From an uncultured Sulfitobacter sp. (GTDB taxonomy: Bacteria > Pseudomonadota > Alphaproteobacteria > Rhodobacterales > Rhodobacteraceae), in assembly GCA_937928635.1 (NCBI GenBank), contig CALFWM010000024.1:1-64000 (forward strand): 64,000 bases of DNA, in the 5' to 3' direction. The notes under the pieces were generated by a model. The model had not been told where the DNA came from. It searched no databases and saw only the letters and a program-made list of their open reading frames with translations. A program made the translations under genes and the position numbers. This document shows, piece by piece, positions 1-7,256 of this stretch (positions within the stretch are counted from its first letter, which is position 1; each line of letters starts with the position of its first letter).

Positions 1-117
1 CTAGTCGGTCTTGGACGCGCTCACTCGCGGCTTTTGGCCAAACGCCGCGACGATCTTGATCGGTGTGACGAGATTCTGGCCAGAAAGCTTGAAATCTACG
101 AGGAGTATCTGCGGTGA
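1..117 (+). CDS. 3' end of an unidentified gene
   Basis: An open frame runs in from the left edge and stops at the TGA at 115-117. The visible C-terminal 38 residues are highly charged and end in RKLEIYEEYLR. This is too little to assign a family. It ends about 20 bases before the truncated IS30 transposase fragment, so it may itself be part of the integrated element. The real gene start is outside the window. Confidence 0.35.
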   Translation, partial: LVGLGRAHSRLLAKRRDDLDRCDEILARKLEIYEEYLR

Positions 118-120
118 AAA

Positions 121-735
121 TCATCCTCGTCGGTGCCTCAGAGACGTCACGTTGACCTTCCCATGTTCTTTGCGGAACATCATCAGATCGCATTCCCAGT
201 GGCCAAACTCAGCGCGTTCAGAGATGCGCTCAGGCCTGCGAGACAGGCTTTGGGCATCAAAGATGTGGCCACGCTGATGTCGCCGATATCCACGTGGCCT
301 TCGGCGACGGCGATGCTCGGGCAGGTGCCGGTAGAACTGCTCCTCGCGACCGTCCTTGGAATAGGCAAACCGGTAGATCGTCTCATGGCTCACGCGGATC
401 GGATGACGTTCGAGCTGCATCCGGCCTGCGATCTGTTCGGGCGACCATCCGGCTTTGAGCCTGTCCTCAATAGCAGCCTTCAGCTCAGGATGCACAACCA
501 TCTTGCGGTGGATGGCGCGACGCTTCTCGTATTTGCCCTGAGCAACGACAGCGTGATAGCCATTCAGCTCCGGCAGTTCGGTGTCCGTGTACCGGTTCCG
601 TTTGATATCTCGGTAGATGGTTGAAGCGTCACGGCCCAACCGATCTGCAATCTCGGCAATTGGCATTTTGGCCTCAAGCCAGCTAGCCAGCTTGCGGCGT
701 TCTTCCAGTCTCAGGTGAGAGTAGTGACTTCCCAT
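121..735 (-). pseudogene. IS30-family transposase, C-terminally truncated
   Basis: The N-terminal half matches IS30-family transposases: it opens with GSHYSHLRLEERRKLA, followed by a helix-turn-helix segment (IAEIADRLGRDASTIYRDIKRN region, about residues 26-47). A basic linker follows, then the start of the DDE catalytic domain (EFGHWECDLM, holding the first Asp). Homology stops after the VNVTSL motif, about position 139, and the last few residues read into unrelated DNA. The other two catalytic residues are missing, so the roughly 320-residue enzyme cannot be functional. A 7-bp inverted repeat (ATTCTGT / ACAGAAT, 755-774) lies just upstream of its start and may be near the element end. Confidence 0.85.
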
Positions 736-754
736 TTTTCATACTCCATGCAAC

Positions 755-774
755 ATTCTGTTTTAATACAGAAT
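755..774. repeat. Inverted repeat upstream of IS30 remnant
   Basis: ATTCTGT at 755-761 and ACAGAAT at 768-774 form a perfect 7-bp inverted repeat with a 6-base AT spacer, just upstream of the IS30 transposase start. It may be part of the insertion-sequence end or its promoter; the true terminal repeat cannot be defined because the other end is lost. Confidence 0.35.
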
Positions 775-814
775 TTTCACTTCGTTTGTGAATGCTCCGA
801 GCTTCTAGTGTCGG

Positions 815-830
815 TTCTCGAGTTCGAGAA
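815..830. repeat. Small inverted repeat between IS remnants
   Basis: TTCTCGA (815-821) and TCGAGAA (824-830) flank a 2-base spacer. A third TTCTCGA-like copy follows at about 840. It lies between the IS30 and IS3 remnants. No function is assigned. Confidence 0.3.
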
Positions 831-901
831 GTAAGAAACTTCTCGAAAGAAGGAGGAGGCTCGATAATCCCCCCATTTTTAAGGGGGTGCAGCCGTAGAA
901 T

Positions 902-1456
902 TCACGCGGCTGTTTTCAGTTTCATAGCGGGTGTGATGCCGCCGATGCCCATGTTGGGTCGCTCATTGTTGTAAGTCCATAGCCATTCAGTCGCCTGGTC
1001 TTGTGCCTCCTCAATCGTTTCAAAGATATATTGCCCAAGCCACTCGCCGCGAACGGTGCGGTTGTAGCGTTCGATGTAGGCGTTCTGCTGCGGCTTGCCG
1101 GGTTGGATGTATTCGATCCGCACGTTGCGTTTCTCAGCCCATTCCATGAGTTTCCCACTGACGTATTCCGGGCCGTTGTCCACACGAATAGTTTGGGGCT
1201 TTCCGCGCCACTCAATGATCTGGTTCAGGCTGCGCACAACGCGTTCCGCGGGCAATGAGAAGTCCACCTCAATGCATAAACCTTCACGATTGAAGTCATC
1301 CAGAACGTTCAACGTCCTGATCGACCGACCATCAGCCAATTGATCCGCCATGAAGTCCATCGACCATGTCTCGTTAGGCCTTTCAGGCACGGCCAACGGT
1401 TCCGGCTTGTCCCGCTTCAAGCGTTTCTTGGGCTTAATACGCAGGTTCAGCTCTAG
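902..1456 (-). pseudogene. IS3-family transposase (OrfB), 5'-truncated
   Basis: This reading frame is the C-terminal, catalytic part of an IS3-family OrfB transposase (rve domain). The DDE residues are all visible: [16 protein letters not shown] and the Glu in [18 protein letters not shown]. The frame stays open and homologous upstream of the first Met ([12 protein letters not shown]) to about 1456. There it breaks into DNA that reads as HsdM on the other strand. The N-terminal part of OrfB and all of OrfA are absent. Downstream of the stop, CCCCC-(8 nt)-GGGGG at 870-887 may mark the element end. It cannot transpose by itself. Confidence 0.85.
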
Positions 1457-1473
1457 CGTAACCGCACCATTGG

Positions 1474-1623
1474 GACCGCCTGCGTGCGCAGGATATCCAC
1501 CGGATCGTCGACACTTTCACCAATCAGATCGAGATTGACCGATACTCAAAACTTGTGGAATTCGACGAGATCGCGACTAAGAACGAATTCAACCTGAACA
1601 TCCCACGCTACATCGACGCCAGC
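1474..1623 (+). pseudogene. hsdM remnant (type I restriction methylase)
   Basis: About 50 codons on the plus strand read as an internal piece of a type I restriction-modification M subunit. They include [13 protein letters not shown], then DRYSKLVEFDEIA, then NEFNLNIPRYIDAS, the last being a strongly conserved HsdM block downstream of the methyltransferase catalytic core. Homology starts just inside the IS3 break (about 1457-1474) and ends where the integrase remnant begins (about 1625-1640). No start codon, SAM-binding motif or NPPF motif is present, so this is a scar only. It implies that a type I R-M system once sat on this element. Confidence 0.7.
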
Positions 1624-2517
1624 GCGTCCGAGGATACAGGCGCGCGTGAAGGATGCTGTAATCGCGTCAGCACTATACGGGAAGATTCTGTCGCCGCTAC
1701 GCGGCTGCGCGGCAATGATGGCAGTGCACGGATCAGGCAACTCGACCAGTGTGTCATTTCCTTCCTTGTCCCCGGGGTGCTTCATTTTGCGGACCCAGAT
1801 TCTGATTCCGTCAGGTTCGTAGTCCCTCCACGTCAACCTAGAAATTTCAGACTGCCTGCGGGTCGAAAAAATTGCGAACGCAGTGATTGTTGCCATTGGG
1901 CAGCTCTTCGGTCGAGAGAGTGACTTTGCTTGGAAATGAGCCATTAACGCATCCAGTTCGTCCATGGATGGTCGTCTTTCCCGCTTCTCAGACTTAGCGA
2001 TGATCCCCATAGTTTTGCACACCGTCTGAGCATCTCGCATGGCTTGCTCGTCCAGTTGGATGCCGTACATAGGGCGCATCACTTTGAATACAGCCGACAG
2101 ATGGCTGAGATAATTCCCAACAGTTGAAGGTGAAGACAGGTTTGCTCTTGCGTGAAGTTCTTCCGCAAAACGGATGATCTCCTGTGATCCAATGCGCTCG
2201 CAGGCCATGTCCGCGAGATCGTATTCCTTGATCGTTCGGAGAACTTGTTCCTTAGTTTTCCCAATCTCTTTGCGACTGGCTTCGATGTACTTGTCGATTG
2301 CTTGGGCCAGCGTAGTTGCCCGGACCGACCGAGGTATCGGCTTCTGGCCTTGCTCAATGTCTAGGTCGATTTCTTTCTCTCGCTTTTTCATCCAGCGTTC
2401 AGCTTTAGGACGAGCGTCGAAGGTGCGTGACTCTGTGTAGTCAAACTTGCGCTGTACGATCCGTGCGGTGTATGAGGTTGCACCACTCATGAGTGCATTT
2501 TTTCTGATCGTGCCCAC
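1546..2517 (-). pseudogene. Tyrosine-type integrase, C-terminally truncated
   Basis: This is a phage or island integrase of the tyrosine recombinase family. It has an N-terminal arm-binding region (MGTIRKNALMSGATSYTAR), a SAM-like core-binding domain (about residues 65-165), and the first catalytic Arg in FSTRRQSEISRLTW (about residue 220). After FTRACILG (about position 1640) the frame runs into the antisense of the hsdM remnant. The HxxR motif and the catalytic Tyr are therefore missing. Full-length members are about 350-400 residues. The start is a GTG. It is divergent from dusA, the usual target gene of this kind of integrase. Confidence 0.85.
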
Positions 2518-2534
2518 GTATGACTCTGGGTATA

Positions 2535-2560
2535 TTTAGTATGACTCGAGTCATACTAAA
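2535..2560. promoter_or_regulatory. 26-bp perfect palindrome, probable operator
   Basis: The arms TTTAGTATGACTC and its exact complement form a 26-bp palindrome centred between 2547 and 2548. An extra direct copy of the half-site (GTATGACTC) lies at 2518-2526, over the start of the integrase gene. The position between integrase and dusA suggests a repressor or excisionase binding site of the former element. The palindrome is seen directly; the function is inferred. Confidence 0.5.
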
Positions 2561-2623
2561 CGAAAAAATAGGCAGGAATAGGGGCAAATACGACGAAATC
2601 GACGACTGGATGCATGAACTGAG

Positions 2624-3646
2624 ATGATAGAAAAACCATTAAAAACAAGTGTGTTACGTGCATCACGCCTATCAGTCGCCCCGATGATGGACTGGACCGA
2701 TCGCCACTGCCGCTACCTGCACCGCCAGTTGAGCGGGCAGGCGCTGCTCTATACCGAAATGGTCACCGCTCCGGCGCTGGTGCGTGGCGGGGCGCTGCAT
2801 CTGCTGGACCATCACCCTGATGAACACCCGGTGGCGCTGCAACTGGGCGGCTCTGATCCGGCGGAATTGGCGGAGGCCGCGCGCATCGGGGCCGAAGCAG
2901 GCTATGATGAGATCAACCTTAATGTGGGCTGTCCGTCTGACCGGGTGCAATCCGGGGCCTTTGGCGCGGTGCTGATGAAAGATCCCGCACTGGTCGCGCG
3001 CTGTGTGAGTGACATGATCCATGCCATCGACATTCCCGTGACGGTAAAATGCCGCATCGGTGTGGACGATCAGGACCCGGAGGAGGTGCTGCCCGAGTTC
3101 CTCTCCCGCATTGTGGCGGTGGGGTGTACCCGCGTGACGATCCATGCGCGCAAGGCCTGGCTCAAAGGGCTGTCACCCAAAGAAAACCGCGACATTCCGC
3201 CGCTTGATTATGAACTGATGCAGCGGATGAAAGGGTTGTTTCCCAACCTGCACATGTCGGTCAACGGCAGCATCGCGCACCTGGGTCACGCGCAAGACCT
3301 GCTCGACAGTGGGCTGGACGGCGTGATGATTGGCCGCGCGGCCTATCACCAGCCCGCTGATATCCTGTGCCAGGCGGACCGGCGGATTTTTGGCGCAGGG
3401 TCAGACACCACGGCAAAGGATGCGGTGCGCGCCATGCTGCCCTACATCGACACCCATATTGCGGATGGTGGCCGTTTGAACCAGATCACCCGTCATATGC
3501 TGGGCCTGTTTGCCGGATGCCCCGGTGCGCGCAATTGGCGCCGGACCCTATCCACCGAAGCCCCAAAACCGGGTGCCACTTCTGCCGTTGTGGGCGAGGC
3601 GCTGGAGGCTGTTATTGAAGCGGGCCGCGCCGCAGAGGCCGCCTGA
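2624..3646 (+). CDS. dusA: tRNA-dihydrouridine(20/20a) synthase DusA
   Basis: This FMN-dependent enzyme reduces uridine 20/20a in the tRNA D-loop. The 340 residues cover the whole family: SVAPMMDWTDRHCRY at residues 17-31, the FMN-barrel motifs NLNVGCPSDRVQSGAFGAVLM (catalytic Cys in GCPS) and VKCRIGVDD, ITIHARKAW-like VTIHARKAWLKG, VNGSI and the phosphate-binding GVMIGRAAY. The first 17 codons are AT-rich and use rare ATA, TTA and CTA codons, unlike the rest. The base change occurs at the conserved SVAPMMDW block, the known island attachment region, so the 5' end was probably supplied by the integrated element. The next gene follows after 9 bases. Confidence 0.95.
   Translation: MIEKPLKTSVLRASRLSVAPMMDWTDRHCRYLHRQLSGQALLYTEMVTAPALVRGGALHLLDHHPDEHPVALQLGGSDPAELAEAARIGAEAGYDEINLNVGCPSDRVQSGAFGAVLMKDPALVARCVSDMIHAIDIPVTVKCRIGVDDQDPEEVLPEFLSRIVAVGCTRVTIHARKAWLKGLSPKENRDIPPLDYELMQRMKGLFPNLHMSVNGSIAHLGHAQDLLDSGLDGVMIGRAAYHQPADILCQADRRIFGAGSDTTAKDAVRAMLPYIDTHIADGGRLNQITRHMLGLFAGCPGARNWRRTLSTEAPKPGATSAVVGEALEAVIEAGRAAEAA
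2672..2705 (+). other. Probable attachment-site scar inside dusA
   Basis: The segment encodes SVAPMMDWTDR. The 51 bases before it are about 35% GC, and the sequence after it has typical high GC. The 5' end of dusA is an established integration target of tyrosine integrases in Gram-negative bacteria, and a truncated integrase lies 100 bases upstream. The second copy of the core expected at the other end of the island is not found in the window. Confidence 0.5.
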
Positions 3647-3655
3647 GGAACCCAA

Positions 3656-4477
3656 ATGCCTGATACAGCGCTTTTTATTCAAATGGCCCTGATGCTGATG
3701 GGGATCGGGGCTTTTGCCGGGGTGCTGGCGGGCCTGCTGGGTGTGGGCGGTGGCATCGTGCTGGTGCCCGCATTCTTTTATGCCTTTCAGACGCTGGGCT
3801 ATGATGGCCCGCAACTGATGCAGATGTGTCTGGCGACCTCGCTGGCAACGATCATCGTAACCTCTGTGCGCTCGGTCTCCAGCCACAACAAGAAGGGCGC
3901 CGTTGATTGGGATATCCTGCGCACATGGGCACCGGGCATTGTGGTGGGTGCGGTGCTGGGGATGCTGGTGGTGGCGCAACTGCGCTCAACCACCTTGCAG
4001 GCGATCTTTGGCATTTTGGCCCTGACCGTCGGGCTTTACATGGCGTTTGGGCGTGCGGAATGGCGGCTGGCGCAGGCCATGCCGACCGGCGTTTTGCGCG
4101 CTATCCTGTCACCCTGCATGGGTTTTGCCTCTGTCCTGATGGGCATTGGCGGGGGCAGCTTTGGCGTGCCGCTGATGAGCCTTTTTAGCACGCCCATCCA
4201 CCGCGCGGTGGCCACCGCAGCGGGTTTTGGTGTGCTGATCGCGGTGCCCTCGGTGATCGGGTTTTTGTTTGTCGAGATGCGCGCGGGCAAGCCGCCCTTT
4301 ACCATTGGCGCGGTCAATCTGGTGGCTTTTGTCATTATCATTGCCATGACCCTGATCACGGCCCCCTGGGGGGTGAAACTGGCCCATGCGATGGACGCCA
4401 AACCGCTCAAGAAAGTGTTTGGCGTGTTTCTGATATTGGTCGCGCTGAACATGTTGCGCAGGGCGTTGGGGTGGTAG
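3656..4477 (+). CDS. TSUP-family transporter (TauE/SafE-like)
   Basis: A 273-residue polytopic membrane protein of the sulfite exporter TauE/SafE family. The signature glycine-rich segment GVLAGLLGVGGGIVLVPAFF is near the N-terminus and a second half-repeat, ASVLMGIGGGSFGVPLM, lies at about residues 156-173. About eight membrane segments are predicted by eye. Family members export sulfite, sulfoacetate or other organosulfur anions, but the substrate here is not known. It lies 9 bases after dusA, and its stop overlaps the GTG start of the next gene, so co-transcription is likely. Confidence 0.85.
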   Translation: MPDTALFIQMALMLMGIGAFAGVLAGLLGVGGGIVLVPAFFYAFQTLGYDGPQLMQMCLATSLATIIVTSVRSVSSHNKKGAVDWDILRTWAPGIVVGAVLGMLVVAQLRSTTLQAIFGILALTVGLYMAFGRAEWRLAQAMPTGVLRAILSPCMGFASVLMGIGGGSFGVPLMSLFSTPIHRAVATAAGFGVLIAVPSVIGFLFVEMRAGKPPFTIGAVNLVAFVIIIAMTLITAPWGVKLAHAMDAKPLKKVFGVFLILVALNMLRRALGW

Positions 4478-5217
4478 GGGACGGCTTTGCCGTTTTTGCG
4501 CCAGACGCCCGGGTGTTGGACTGGGCGTGCGCTGCCCATGCGGTGGCGCTAAAGGTATCGCAGGATGAAGTGACCCGTGCGACGAACCTGCGCCATCAAA
4601 ATACCTGGTTTGTCGGCGTGGACGCTTTGCCCAATATGGCGGACGGCAGTGTTTCAGCGGTGCCGCTGGCAGGGCCTTGGGGAGAACAGATCACCGCGCC
4701 AAAGACATGGCACCGCGCGCAGGTGTCGATTGTCTATCCCGGCTATCCGGGGCAGGACCCGGACGAAAGCGATGCCAATCATTGCTACCGCATCACACGT
4801 GCGGCGGCCCATGTGGACGGGTTGTTGCCCATTGGCGCGGCCAAGCGCCGGTTTTTGCGCGAACCCCATGCGTTTATCCTTGGCCTGCCGCTCAACCAGT
4901 CGGACGCCGCCCCGCTGACGATCTGGCCGGGCAGTCAGCACATCATGGGGGCGGCCTTGCGCAGGCTGATAGGGGCACAGGACCCGGGGCAGGTTGACCT
5001 GACCGAAGGCTATCAGGCCGCGCGCCGCATCTGCTTTGAACAGATTGAACCGCAGAGGGTGATCGCCGCGCCGGGCCAGTCGGTCCTGCTGCACCGGCAC
5101 ATGCTGCACGGTGTGGCCCCCTGGAGCGCAGGGCAGAGCGCGCCACCGGAAGGCCGGATGATCGCCTATTTTCGCCCGGAATTTTCAGCGGCGGAATGGA
5201 TTGCACCGGACGGATAA
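4471..5217 (+). CDS. Putative phytanoyl-CoA dioxygenase-like protein
   Basis: A 248-residue soluble protein with a GTG start overlapping the preceding transporter stop. It shows a possible Fe(II)/2-oxoglutarate oxygenase pattern of the PhyH type: AAHVDG (His-x-Asp, about residues 111-115), a later His in LLHRHMLHGVAP and an Arg in PEGRMIAYFRPE. The overall match is weak and the fold is inferred from this spacing only. The substrate is unknown. No other neighbour suggests a pathway. Confidence 0.5.
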   Translation: MVGDGFAVFAPDARVLDWACAAHAVALKVSQDEVTRATNLRHQNTWFVGVDALPNMADGSVSAVPLAGPWGEQITAPKTWHRAQVSIVYPGYPGQDPDESDANHCYRITRAAAHVDGLLPIGAAKRRFLREPHAFILGLPLNQSDAAPLTIWPGSQHIMGAALRRLIGAQDPGQVDLTEGYQAARRICFEQIEPQRVIAAPGQSVLLHRHMLHGVAPWSAGQSAPPEGRMIAYFRPEFSAAEWIAPDG

Positions 5218-5259
5218 TCTCTCTAGCATACAACTAGACAAATTATCAGAAAGCTCCCC

Positions 5260-6111
5260 ATGTCCCTCCCTGTCTTTGGCGCGGTTTTGTTGGCCGCCTT
5301 GCTGCACGCCACCTGGAACGCGCTGGTCAAGGGCGGCGCGGACAAGGCGGTGAATATGGCGGGCGTGGTGCTGGGGCACACACCTGCGGCGTTGATTGCG
5401 CTGTGGCTGTTTCCGCTTCCGGCTGTCGCAAGCTGGCCCTACCTGTTGGGCGGGATGATGGCGCATTTTGGCTATCAGGTGTTTTTGCTGCGCGCCTATG
5501 GCATGGGTGACCTGAGCCAAGTCTACCCGATTGCGCGCGGTTCTGCGCCCTTGATGGTCACCGGCGTATCTGTGCTGGGCCTGGGCGTGGTGTTGGCCCC
5601 GCTCCAACTCGTGGCGGTGGCGGTGATCGCGCTGGGCCTGATTTCAATGGCGCTGGTGCGCAGCGGTGATGGCACGCGCAACCTGCCTGCCGCACGTGTG
5701 GCGCTGATCACGGGCTGTTTCATTGCCTCCTATTCCCTGATCGACGGACTGGGCGCGCGGGTTTCTGACAGTCCGGTGGGGTTCTATGCCGTGTTGGGGC
5801 TGGCCAATGCGGTGGTGTTTGCGCTCTATCTTTGGTGGCGCGATCACAGCGTGCTGCGGCGGACCTTCACCACCGGTCTCAAGGTGTTCTTTGTCGGCGG
5901 CACGGCCTCTTTTGTGGCCTACGCACTGGTGGTCTGGTCCTTTACCCAAGCGCCCATTGCACTGGTCACGGCCCTGCGCGAGACCTCGATTATCTTTGCG
6001 CTGCTGATTGGCGTGTTGTTTTTCAAAGAGCGGTTGGACCTGCCCAGGGTCCTTGCGACATTCGCGGTTCTGAGCGGTGCGGCACTGCTGCGGTTTGGAA
6101 AAGGCGGATGA
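5260..6111 (+). CDS. EamA/DMT-family transporter
   Basis: A 283-residue inner-membrane protein with ten hydrophobic segments arranged as two EamA repeats (about residues 4-135 and 150-280). Typical motifs are LLHATWNALVKGG in the first helix and the QVYPIARGSAPLMV loop. Drug/metabolite transporters of this type export small metabolites or amino acids; the substrate cannot be read from sequence. It follows the dioxygenase-like gene after 42 bases and may be in the same operon. Confidence 0.85.
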   Translation: MSLPVFGAVLLAALLHATWNALVKGGADKAVNMAGVVLGHTPAALIALWLFPLPAVASWPYLLGGMMAHFGYQVFLLRAYGMGDLSQVYPIARGSAPLMVTGVSVLGLGVVLAPLQLVAVAVIALGLISMALVRSGDGTRNLPAARVALITGCFIASYSLIDGLGARVSDSPVGFYAVLGLANAVVFALYLWWRDHSVLRRTFTTGLKVFFVGGTASFVAYALVVWSFTQAPIALVTALRETSIIFALLIGVLFFKERLDLPRVLATFAVLSGAALLRFGKGG

Positions 6112-6543
6112 GGGCGGGGCCTGCTCTGCGCTGCAAACGGTGATTCGTACGGCGGAACCATCTCACGGCGCGCCCATTCCGGCGTTGCAGTTTTGGAAAC
6201 ACTGACGGTCAGCAAATCCGCGAAAAATCGAATTTATCCCATTTCTGGGCCGATTTCGCCTGAAATTACACGCGATGGTAGTGATTGGCAAACAATCACC
6301 TTTCCTCTGCCCCATTGTCGCCACGCGAGAAACGATACTGATCTTCAATAAGCGACAAAGTTCCCGAGGCAGACGATGAAAATTTTCATCACAGGCACAT
6401 ACGACACGATCGAAATGAACGTCACTCAGAATGGCGCATTTCATGCAAACACCAATCTTGCACCCACGTGGTGCAGCGGGGGAATAACCTCGGAGCAGGG
6501 ATTGGTGTTGCTGAAGGGAATAGTAAACGCGCAGTAAGACGCG
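6112..6543. other. Intergenic region with possible short gene
   Basis: These 430 bases lie between convergent genes. The only structures seen are a perfect 16-bp palindrome (GATGAAAATTTTCATC, 6375-6390) and a 53-codon open frame starting inside it. No RNA gene or clear promoter was recognised. Confidence 0.4.
6376..6537 (+). CDS. Possible 53-residue peptide
   Basis: An ATG at 6376 opens a 53-codon frame (starts MKIFITGTYDTIEMNVTQ, ends LLKGIVNAQ) that closes just before the stop of the convergent DUF1289 gene. A weak AGGCA lies upstream. The start codon sits inside a 16-bp palindrome. No family is recognised, and it could be chance or a gene remnant. Confidence 0.25.
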   Translation: MKIFITGTYDTIEMNVTQNGAFHANTNLAPTWCSGGITSEQGLVLLKGIVNAQ

Positions 6544-6783
6544 TTACTTCCGCCGGGCCAACCGAGCAGTGCGCCCTCCACGCCGCTTGGAAAACGACCC
6601 GGCACGCGTTGGCAGTTCGTCCAACACCGCACGGCGCTGCTGCGGCGTCATGCGGGACCATTGTGCGATTTCGTCAATGGAGCGCAGGCATCCGGTGCAC
6701 AGGCGTGCCTCAGGATGCACAAGGCAAATGTTGATGCAGGGGCTTTCAACCTCGTCACGTTTCCACAGCTGATCATCGCTCAT
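6544..6783 (-). CDS. DUF1289 domain protein
   Basis: A 79-residue protein with the DUF1289 core: SPCINICLVHPEARLCTGC followed by LRSIDEIAQWSRMTPQQRRAVL. The four conserved cysteines (CxxxC and CxxC) suggest metal or Fe-S binding, though the family function is unknown. The C-terminus is basic (RRGGRTARLARRK). Its start overlaps the ruvX stop, so it is the last gene of a ccmI-ruvX-DUF1289 operon. Confidence 0.85.
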   Translation of the reverse strand: MSDDQLWKRDEVESPCINICLVHPEARLCTGCLRSIDEIAQWSRMTPQQRRAVLDELPTRAGSFSKRRGGRTARLARRK

Positions 6784-7256
6784 GATTGTTCCTTCAGGAC
6801 ACGCAGGCGGTCCAGCACCCCTTGCAAGATATATCCCGCCGCCACGTGATCAATGACCTCCGCGCGCCGTCTGCGTGACGTATCCGCCTCCAGCAGCGCG
6901 CGTTCGGCCGCAACGGTGGACAGACGCTCATCCCAAAAGGTGATGGGCAGGTTTTCCAGCTTTTCAAAATTGCGGGCAAAGGCGCGGGTCGATTGACAGC
7001 GCGGCCCCTCAGAGCCGTCCATGTTGCGCGGCAGGCCCAGTACCAGCCCGCCAATCTGACGATCCGCGATGATCTCGCTCAGGCGCGCGGCATCCAGGCC
7101 AAATTTCTTGCGCCGGACGGTTTCCAATGGTGTGGCAATGCCTAAGAAGTTATCACTGACCGCCACGCCAATGGTCTTTTCCCCCAGATCCAGACCGATC
7201 AGCGCGCGCGTCGGGGGCAGTGTGGCGGCAAATTCCGCCACATCCTCAAGGATCAT
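6780..7256 (-). CDS. ruvX: Putative Holliday junction resolvase / pre-16S rRNA nuclease RuvX
   Basis: A 158-residue YqgF/RuvX RNase H-fold protein. It shows LIGLDLGEKTIGVAVSD near the N-terminus (first catalytic Asp), GLVLGLPRNMDGSEGPR in the middle, FWDERLSTVAAERALLEA (conserved Asp-Glu-Arg) and a C-terminal DHVAAGYILQGVLD. YqgF proteins process the 5' end of 16S rRNA in Escherichia coli, while the resolvase role is inferred from fold. Its ATG overlaps the ccmI stop, and its own stop overlaps the DUF1289 start. Confidence 0.9.
   Translation of the reverse strand: MILEDVAEFAATLPPTRALIGLDLGEKTIGVAVSDNFLGIATPLETVRRKKFGLDAARLSEIIADRQIGGLVLGLPRNMDGSEGPRCQSTRAFARNFEKLENLPITFWDERLSTVAAERALLEADTSRRRRAEVIDHVAAGYILQGVLDRLRVLKEQS

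Noticed and set aside
1555..1923. A complete hsdM-like gene of 122 codons
   Set aside because: Only the first part, to about 1623, matches HsdM. The remainder is antisense to the integrase remnant, so it is recorded as a fragment only.
3300..3307. A bidirectional terminator between der and the TspO-like gene
   Set aside because: The candidate stem near 33307-33328 has mismatches, and the signal is too weak to list as a feature.
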